64,000 bases of DNA from Isosphaera pallida ATCC 43644 (lineage in GTDB: Bacteria > Planctomycetota > Planctomycetia > Isosphaerales > Isosphaeraceae): the NCBI RefSeq assembly GCF_000186345.1, contig NC_014962.1:1364001-1428000 (forward strand), given 5' to 3'. Made by a program: the position numbers and the translations under genes. The notes beneath the pieces were generated by a model that worked only from the letters and a program-made list of their open reading frames with translations, did not search any database and was not told the DNA's origin. Positions 60,201 through 64,000 of this stretch are shown here, piece by piece. Numbering within the stretch: the first letter of the stretch is position 1; the number at the start of each line of letters is the position of its first letter.

Positions 60201-62834
60201 ATTCAGACCTGGCCCGGTGGTAGGAATCTCGGTGCCGGCCGGCCGTTCCACCCTCACCAGCGTCTCAAACAGGCCATCGCCCACGTTCGCAATATTCTCA
60301 ACCGCCAGCGCGAGGGTCACCAAATTGCCCCGACCGATGCGTTGGGCCGAGGCCACCAGGGGATTCACGGTCAGGCTCTGACTCGACAGCGTCGCGCTGA
60401 AGCGGTTGCCCACGCTTCCCGGCGGGGTGAAGCTGACCGGCGGGGGACTGGTCAAGAACCCGGGCGAATTGACTGCCACGGCTCCTAACCAAAGACGAGG
60501 CGGGTCGAAGGCTGGCGTGTTGAGGGCGGTGATGGAATCCTCCGCGGCTGCCGCGTCGGTGCCCCTGGTAGAGACCAAGGCCGTGCCATCGGCCTGAATA
60601 GCGGACACGCCCAAAGTCCACGCTTGGGTATCAACCCACCAGGAGGGAGCGTTGGCGACTCGCAGAGGAACCAACAATTCAATCGTCAGCGGTTGGTCGT
60701 GGGGGCCGTTGAGGTTGGATGTTCCGGGCTGCCAGGCAGGGAAGTGGAGGTGGATCGTGTTTCGCGTCGGCTCGAAATCGAGTTGAGGGACGGTTCCCGC
60801 GCGTTCGGCCCACTGATCGTTGGGGCCGAACCGCACGCCTCCCGCGTTGAGCGGGCCGTGGGAGCCGATCGGTTCGAAGAACGGGGCAGGGCGACCATCA
60901 AAGGACGTTCCGTCGCCGGGGTGGATGAGGTCGGGAAGTTCGAGACGGATTGTCAGCCCATTGGTTCGTCCCGTGGGCAATTCGATGCGCACGCGATGGG
61001 TTGCCAGATCGCCTTGACGAAGGGTGAAACCGGAAGGTGGGATCGGGACCTCATTGAGGGTGATCAGATCGGTGGCGATTTGCCCAGGGGCGGTGGCGAC
61101 TGGACTGATCCGTTCAAGTTCGAGCCGGGCTTGATGGAGTGGAGTGAAGTCGTCGAGCGCCAGCGGACGCGCGGTCCAGCGCGTGTAAATCGGCAAGGTC
61201 TGATTTTGGTCGAGGATAGGTCGGTCGGGGTGGCCGTCGGTCGGACCCTCTCTCACAACGGTGCGCAGGCGGACCCAGCCGTGGGAAGCGTCGTTCTTGA
61301 ACCCGCCGGTGTGACCGCCGAGGAGGCGTTCCCCGCCGTCGTGGGCCTGTCGCCAGGCGGCCAGTTGGTCGGAAAATCGAAAGGTGAGTTCTGTCACGCC
61401 GTCGGTGCCGTCGGGCGCGACTGAGGGGGTGAAGCCGACGCGGCGAGAGTCGAGGCTCCAGTGGGGGGGCTCGAACGGTTGTTCGGTGATCGCTCCAAGG
61501 GGGTCGAACCAGGTGAGCGTCGGCGTGAAGGTGGGGTCCAACTGCAACCCGTCGGGAAGATGAATCTCCAAACGTGCTTGGTCGAAGGCCGCGAGGTCGG
61601 CCAGATCGAACCGCATCTGCCACTCCAGCCGATCGCCGGGAGAGAGTCCTGCGGGACCGCGATCTTCGATCCAGCGCGGCTGGGACCTCTCGAGTCGAAC
61701 CATATCGATTGGTCCGGCTTGGTCACCTTCACCAACGCGGGTCTGGTCAGTGACGAACCCGCCGAAAGGACGGGCCGAGGCATGCGACTCGAAGTCCATC
61801 CACCAAGTAGACGCCTCGGCCGTAAAGGGATCCAGTTCCAAACGGGAACGCCATTCCACCACGCTGGAGGTGGTGGCGTTAGGCGCGACGACCGAGGGAA
61901 GGACGCCAGTTACCCCACCGTCGGAGCCGGTGGTAAAGGCGGTGGGCGTCGGGATGCCGTTGACCAGGGGATCGAAGACTCGTCGCCAACGGGTCGAGGG
62001 ATCCAAACGTGTCTGGAACGTCAGGTCGAACAGGTCTAAACCGGGGGCGACCGTGATTGTTTGGACGAGGTCGAAGGCGTGGTTAGGGCCAGGCAGGGGC
62101 GAGACGATTGGCGTCCCGTCGAGGTGCTCCAGGCGGGTTGATACCACGAATAAACGTGGTTCGATTGACGAGACGGTCGGATTGTTTTGAAGGATCGGTG
62201 GGTCGAACGCAGGGTTGTCGAGCGGGTCGTTGCCCAGCGCAAAGCCCGCCCGCGCGGTGACGACTAGCGGTTGGCCTGGAATGGCGCGGGGGCCGACCCT
62301 TGCGTCCACTTCGACCCGCCAGGGCTGGGACGATCCACTTAGCGCCGTCGTGGGTAACGGGAGGGTGACGAGGAGATGACCCGGTTGGCCGCGGACCATC
62401 AGCGGTTGGCCTTGGGAGTCAGTGGCCAGCGGATGGGGCGCGTACCCCGTGGAGTCGAAGACGCGGGTGAGCGGAGTGATGGGAGTTCCCAACACGCGGG
62501 CTTGGTCCAGGCTCAGTCCCTCGTAGCTGGCGTAATCTGGCAAGGTTAGATCGACGAAGGGACGATAACCGGGACTGATGGGCGAAAGGTTCGCCACTTC
62601 GACCCCGAACTCAAAGCGTTGGTTGAGCAGGGCGTAAGGGGGTAGGTCGATGAGGGCCGCCGAGGGTTGGGCCGCTGGCGCGATCCGCGGTTCCAGTGTC
62701 CAGACGAGCGCCGAGGTCTCCGGACGCACCCTGGCGGAGGAGGAGGGGCGATTCCGAAGCCGATCCCGCAAGCCGCGCCGGGCGCGGATGGATGAGGCAA
62801 CGCAGTTGGAGGTCGGTTCCAGAGGCGGCGACAT
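51207..62834 (-). CDS. Giant SdrD-B/DUF11 repeat surface protein
   Basis: About 3,875 aa from ATG 62834 (TTG 62849 adds five; no SD at either). Export-type motif ALVWTLEPRIAPA near residue 55. About 60-900: large beta-rich region. About 900-1660: DUF11-like/isopeptide-type modules (VTVGEQVTYRLRIQVPEAY, TLTDLLPPGLTIV). About 1665-3200: some 13 SdrD-B/Cna-B-like units, each beginning like SGRVFLDxNxDGxxxPxEPG with Asp-rich Ca-binding loops, interrupted near 2840 by one DUF11-like module. Three consecutive B units are near-identical at DNA level. The C-terminus has Gly/Ala/Val helix SLLGSVAGTVVGSAALVGF plus basic tail TPRRPHHHPRPLKRVRF, like a membrane or sorting anchor. Probably a long surface stalk or adhesin. 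Confidence 0.9.
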   Translation of the reverse strand: MSPPLEPTSNCVASSIRARRGLRDRLRNRPSSSARVRPETSALVWTLEPRIAPAAQPSAALIDLPPYALLNQRFEFGVEVANLSPISPGYRPFVDLTLPDYASYEGLSLDQARVLGTPITPLTRVFDSTGYAPHPLATDSQGQPLMVRGQPGHLLVTLPLPTTALSGSSQPWRVEVDARVGPRAIPGQPLVVTARAGFALGNDPLDNPAFDPPILQNNPTVSSIEPRLFVVSTRLEHLDGTPIVSPLPGPNHAFDLVQTITVAPGLDLFDLTFQTRLDPSTRWRRVFDPLVNGIPTPTAFTTGSDGGVTGVLPSVVAPNATTSSVVEWRSRLELDPFTAEASTWWMDFESHASARPFGGFVTDQTRVGEGDQAGPIDMVRLERSQPRWIEDRGPAGLSPGDRLEWQMRFDLADLAAFDQARLEIHLPDGLQLDPTFTPTLTWFDPLGAITEQPFEPPHWSLDSRRVGFTPSVAPDGTDGVTELTFRFSDQLAAWRQAHDGGERLLGGHTGGFKNDASHGWVRLRTVVREGPTDGHPDRPILDQNQTLPIYTRWTARPLALDDFTPLHQARLELERISPVATAPGQIATDLITLNEVPIPPSGFTLRQGDLATHRVRIELPTGRTNGLTIRLELPDLIHPGDGTSFDGRPAPFFEPIGSHGPLNAGGVRFGPNDQWAERAGTVPQLDFEPTRNTIHLHFPAWQPGTSNLNGPHDQPLTIELLVPLRVANAPSWWVDTQAWTLGVSAIQADGTALVSTRGTDAAAAEDSITALNTPAFDPPRLWLGAVAVNSPGFLTSPPPVSFTPPGSVGNRFSATLSSQSLTVNPLVASAQRIGRGNLVTLALAVENIANVGDGLFETLVRVERPAGTEIPTTGPGLNLRVVDGTGAAIPFVAVGNGLFDPNGGLRLLDPGPTAGAGANGAVDRFNLTSGRNIAVILFDLAIAQDAPLGVPLVMRGILEDYAETAGGASQLPGAANLTSSILLLPDYVDPVVFPVATSEAHTIGTEVAIGEVVRFRTVVPLGTTIPNLQVQFALPNGLSYLPGDTTRVAVVSNLPNGVTLANLPAQPGLHVVGDEFNAISIQPSIPLPTNLVSVTGNLVSFNLGSINNTENDPNLEFLVFEFNLVVANRTGVVAGSSPSFQVIARPNNVQTFNSLLTTLNVVEGELAPPAVAPSKPRPAPNETFQFVSSFTHPGGSREVFDVQFVQTLDPGLTDLAIVNLTGTGSAVPIGQIVGSSLIVTVPLMAPGATVNVTLSARVEETVLNNTVLAAQSVLTWTSLPGPNGTVSNPTGSATPGAPGSTTGERIGTPDPNDPNTYRLTRTDTVRVRAIPGLFKTVEATNLPDSATSGTDVTVGEQVTYRLRIQVPEAYDGIVTLTDLLPPGLTIVAIDSITASPTVATNRPGGFAAILTEANANLAAPGQTFTLNLGDLTNSDLVVGTPEFLDILYRATVLNVAGNQAGTLIGGGQVALTIDGDPGPVASGPTLRVVEPSLTLTLATPRVLVPPGGQVPLIVTLAHPGGAAVSPAYDALIDLTTTLPGLTILPNSLTMLGGVASSTAQFLNGGALVGVDRLNPGEFSQFQVLAQVAVDAPLNAPLDFNGVLTWTSLPENGVSPPGSVVSSPFNPAAIERSGNPNAPGGALNDYRALAGTTITVQPASLTGRVFQDDNGNELFDPGEPGLAGVVLTLSGIDIAGQNVLRQAITNANGIYVFDNLRPALGAGYQIVQTQPVGFADGPARVGSLGGQADQPNRVFGILINPLDTSPGALDGVGYDFAEYPFSSLSGRVFLDLNRDGQRQPNEPGLPGVLMELDGIDRFGRPVTAAVTTDPNGVYEFLNLPPGTFRIRQPIQPPDYFDGGVIVGSLGGVAGFNQITQIVVPPGPANAGINYDFAEQLKFKITGRVYVDADANDLFSPGEPGLPGVLMRLVGLDAFGQSIDLVAVTDAEGVFLFENLAPAATNSPGYSLIQVVQPSGFFDASLSIGTFGGVAGNNRIDGIRPDGLLGDVGVGYDFGEFGASTLVGRHYLDANGNGVFDPGEPPLANVQTTLSGVDYRGNPLTLTILSDANGLFEFLNLPPSNPNGYTLTQTQPAGLFDGEVTVGSLGGLPSFNQVQAIVVPRGAGVNATGYAFGEFGPSRIQGRHYLDANGNGVFDPGEPPLANVQTTLSGVDYRGNPLTLTILSDANGLFEFLNLPPSNPNGYTLTQTQPAGLFDGEVTVGSLGGLPSFNQVQAIVVPRGAGVNATGYAFGEFGPSRIQGRHYLDANGNGVFDPGEPPLANVQTTLSGVDYRGNPLTLTILSDANGLFEFLNLPPSNPNGYTLTQITPVGRFPSEARVGLFGGVADFGRVTQLVVPRGGGSLGSGYDLGVFGSSSLSGRVFLDNNGDELFGPGDQPIADVILSLLGVDYRGRTVLLLAATDSQGRFRFENLPPSLTGSGYTLRQTQPAGVFDGPVVVGSLGGVAATNRVDQIAVPRGAGVEGVGYNFTEFNQAAFGGRVFIDLDGDGRFSPGIDEPLEGVTLRLTGVDRQGRNVLRTVVTNVDGLYGFGALPPSDSNGYTIQELLDEETREVFNGPIQVGGLGGVVDLANERVQGIIFLPGAGEGGFGYDFVHFAPGSLAGRVLIDADASGQASASDLGVAGVTLTLSGRDYLNNPVSRTVVTDAEGQFVLAGLPPSSAAGYTLSQTQPSGLLDGPALVGTRGGVALANRFEGIVLRPGFRDDADNYFFLEYRPSSITGLVYDDANNTGQFDQGDAPIAGVTLRLTGFDVSGRLIQRETVTNAQGLFRFDNLLPVNPGDDPSRWYRLEQIQPPGFAQGTNRVGSAGGLIEGDVISRIALGENQAAVNYQFGERRQVDVGVALAVDRPFPRRGEQVEIIVTLTNAGNRSAQGVETLVQLPEGLVLVPGTIQTSRGGFDPSTGLWFLGDLPGGAATLRFQARVVDSGPFEVVAHVVRTLTPDVNPSNDRATAEIVPVSNLSGQVFLDRNRNGVFDPNVDAPISGVTLRLAGGQLAEPLTAITDGEGRYRFADLLPGRYRIEQLQPDNFRDGSVVIGSVGGEAGVNLIGNINLPAGTDATGYDFAELGLGILGQVFLDRNRDQNRQPNEEGVGQLTVLLFGPQGNFIERVQTDPLGRFLFENLEAGTYRVELQAFGYGLSTPGMIEVTLASNFDAAALNFGVTLAELSLRVFDDRNHDGLFHAPTEFGIAGVEFRLSASFGQSGFEPRTAFSDANGVVRFEDLPAGFYIVEQVQPTGFLDGRINPGAGVIRFTTDARGNNRLEFEVGGGVILDDTTLAELTPARLQGRLIQTDLTSHDDPEGDQDQPIQVTTGLANIPIRLEGIDDRGSAVLLTTLTDTQGHFEFLDLRPSVGLTLFRGQVSKDLFEQPPIVGSLQGQAVGFDRIEAIRLHPADDGRDYLFRTTTGTVVGAVVQLVRQPLAAPPTNQTDNPGELPSAPLVNAPVPGLTIRLTDDTGTRLDEVTTDSQGQFRFLKVPRRNLLQVTLDPIQLAQLGFLIPTDIARNLPLVKIDGVDQPNYRIDPFQLEQPVVTEEPTANDTAPLPRNELDLPPPPTTDSTPNQSPINLAAASGFLSGFFNVNTGIGFNSRGLDNRFAISNSATTSVSTGSSVATTTAASASGSTSTITELVNQAIESATTSGNINAGSVPNTPAQPDEQLDELTRDLLSLAENRQVNELSKTESLDLELVGQMYERSGERIEPSLDDRSNPLDALVADLSLLPRFESPSSIPAATPPPRPTVERSLNGLGTVADQRDPNPPQGLIDLLDLDAALKDAARALREVPATPPTASPRAQGGGPASTNPDAAEAFDAPTSPTNAEVSLLGSVAGTVVGSAALVGFRRVGTPRRPHHHPRPLKRVRF
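55868..56771 (-). repeat. 354-bp near-identical tandem repeats in the giant gene
   Basis: Period 354 bp (118 codons), about 2.5 copies: matching blocks begin at 55868, 56222 and 56576. The inspected copies differ at very few sites (for example A at 56190 against G at 56544). They code three successive SdrD-B units containing GRHYLDANGNGVFDPGEPPL. Flanking B units are much more diverged, so this block expanded recently. Confidence 0.9.
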
Positions 62835-63210
62835 GGCAGCGACACTCAAAGGCGGGAACGAAGGCTGGGAAGCGGGGCCAAGGCGGGAGGTTCACCAAAC
62901 CGAGCCAGCAACAACTTCGTGTGGCGGATTCCCGACGCATCAGACGTTGGGAATGGCACGAAGACCCCCCTGGAATTGAAACCCACGGGGTTGGCCGTCC
63001 TCGTACCAAGAATACCGCCCCAAAGCGGTTCCGGGACACATGGTCAGAGCAAGGCAAAGCACGGGCCGGGAGGTCGAAACAAGGCGATGAGAAAACCAAC
63101 CCCGACGCGCCGGTTGTTGGTCCCCGCTCCGCCGTTGAACTTGAAACCATTTCGACGCATGGGGGTTGCGAGAAGTGGACTGCGGGACCGACCAAGAGGG
63201 AGCGGATCGA
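62835..63210. other. Intergenic, no supported gene
   Basis: About 375 bp upstream of the giant surface-protein gene, downstream of the partial TPR gene on the same strand. It could hold the giant gene's promoter; no convincing elements, RNA or terminator were recognised. Confidence 0.4.
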
Positions 63211-64000
63211 CTAGCGAAGCGCGTCGATCAAGGACTTCTGGGCGTCGAGCTTGCGGGCTAGCGCGACTCGTTTGGTTTGGTCGGCGGTTTGCAGACCTTG
63301 GTTGATGAGAGTGAAGGCGCGATTGCGTAAGCTGGTGAATTCGTTGAGTTGACGCCTCAGCCGTTGAGGATCGTCGGAGAAGGAAGTTTTGAGTCGATTG
63401 GCGAGTTCCGCGAGGATCAGGCCGGACTCGACCTTGAGGTCGGCCAGATCGTCGGGACCCGCCAGGCTCATCGCCAATTCCAGATCGTCCAGGGCCGTTC
63501 GCAGGAACCGCTCAGGGTCGCGTTCCCGCGCAGCTTCGGCCACGCGGGTTCGCGCGCGGGCGCTCAGCGCTGTGAGGACCAGCCGACGTTCCGCGTCGTT
63601 GAGACTGCTCAGCGGGCGAGGTGGAGCGGAGGGGGACGAGTTGTCGCGTGGCCGACGGATCACCTCGAAAACGGCGTCGAAGTCTTTGAGGGCAAGCTTG
63701 TGGGAATTGAGCGCTAGATGGGCCAATCCTCGACTCAGCAACACCGGGGCTGAGTCCGGTTGGAGTTCCAGCGATAAGGTGAACTCGTCGATCGCTTGAA
63801 CGAAGTTGGTGGTCGCTTCGGAATCCGCGCTGGGGTTGCGTCGTGGCTTCCGAAGGAAACAGATACCCCTCAGTTGGCGAACTGCCGCCAGGTTACCCAA
63901 CGCGCGACGGTCGCCGAGGGTTTGGAGTCCTCCCTGCCCGATCAGTTCGATGTAGGACTGGCTAGCTTCCAGCACCTCGTCGTACCGCTCCAGTTCCATC
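63211..64000 (-). CDS. TPR protein, C-terminal part (5' end beyond window)
   Basis: At least 262 residues to a stop at 63211. The ATG at 63999 is simply the last in-frame Met before the window edge, so the true start is probably outside. The part seen is helical TPR sequence: SAPVLLSRGLAHLALNSHKLALKDFDAVF, then charged Arg/Ala/Leu-rich helices. The TPR unit closely resembles the C-terminal TPRs of the kinase at 47098-51042 (RHRGWALLATDSTRLALDDFQAAL), so it may be the end of a paralogous kinase-TPR protein (inference). It lies 376 bp before the giant repeat gene. Confidence 0.75.
   Translation of the reverse strand, partial: MELERYDEVLEASQSYIELIGQGGLQTLGDRRALGNLAAVRQLRGICFLRKPRRNPSADSEATTNFVQAIDEFTLSLELQPDSAPVLLSRGLAHLALNSHKLALKDFDAVFEVIRRPRDNSSPSAPPRPLSSLNDAERRLVLTALSARARTRVAEAARERDPERFLRTALDDLELAMSLAGPDDLADLKVESGLILAELANRLKTSFSDDPQRLRRQLNEFTSLRNRAFTLINQGLQTADQTKRVALARKLDAQKSLIDALR

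Overview
The window is a high-GC bacterial chromosome segment. It most likely comes from a planctomycete of the Isosphaera/Singulisphaera type; this is inferred from gene content, not from a marker gene. The clues are very large exported proteins with an N-terminal LE[P/E/S]R motif, a PEP-CTERM protein, a dockerin-tailed subtilase, Ser/Thr kinases fused to beta-helix or TPR regions, GGMGM low-complexity secreted proteins, an LptD-type outer-membrane protein, and a carotenoid gene pair. No rRNA, tRNA, CRISPR array, insertion sequence or phage gene was recognised.

Layout. 0-7.8 kb (minus strand): clpC (3' end outside the window), a kinase/beta-helix fusion, a LegB-like NAD-dependent dehydratase and a small conserved hypothetical. 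8.5-11.6 kb (plus): two secreted-type ORFs joined by a 4-base TTGA overlap next to an A9 tract, possibly one protein made by frameshifting. 11.8-15.4 kb (minus): purA, uppS, cdsA. 15.6-19.9 kb (minus): a degenerate hybrid sensor-kinase-like protein and an M28 peptidase. 20.3-24.3 kb: a small Tyr-rich secreted protein, an M20 deacylase, a KduD-like SDR and an M29 aminopeptidase. 24.2-28.4 kb (minus): a dockerin-bearing subtilase followed by a PEP-CTERM protein with a cohesin-like fold.

28.7-35.9 kb (minus) is a tightly packed surface-glycan operon: two GT2 enzymes, a methyltransferase, a polysaccharide-deacetylase-like protein, a GT4, a GT9 heptosyltransferase-type enzyme and a 45-aa membrane protein. 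Several of its genes are linked by ATGA or GTGA overlaps. Divergent from it, 36.5-43.7 kb (plus) carries lptD, a DgkA-like membrane protein that has lost catalytic residues, a CrtI/CrtN-type desaturase and a CrtQ-like glycosyltransferase. The two groups together suggest LPS synthesis and export plus carotenoid (possibly glycosylated) production.

43.5-64 kb (minus) is dominated by giant surface proteins alternating with TPR proteins: a partial TPR gene, a ~3,875-aa SdrD-B/DUF11 repeat protein, a ~1,314-aa Ser/Thr kinase with TPRs, and an ~1,183-aa Ig/cadherin-like repeat protein coupled to the kinase by ATGA. Both repeat proteins contain near-identical internal DNA duplications (354 bp and 576 bp periods).

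Most promising leads: the possible A9 frameshift fusion, the dockerin-subtilase/cohesin-like PEP-CTERM pair, the kinase-TPR/giant-surface-protein cassette, the kinase/beta-helix fusion with a degenerate P-loop, and the pseudo-histidine-kinase.
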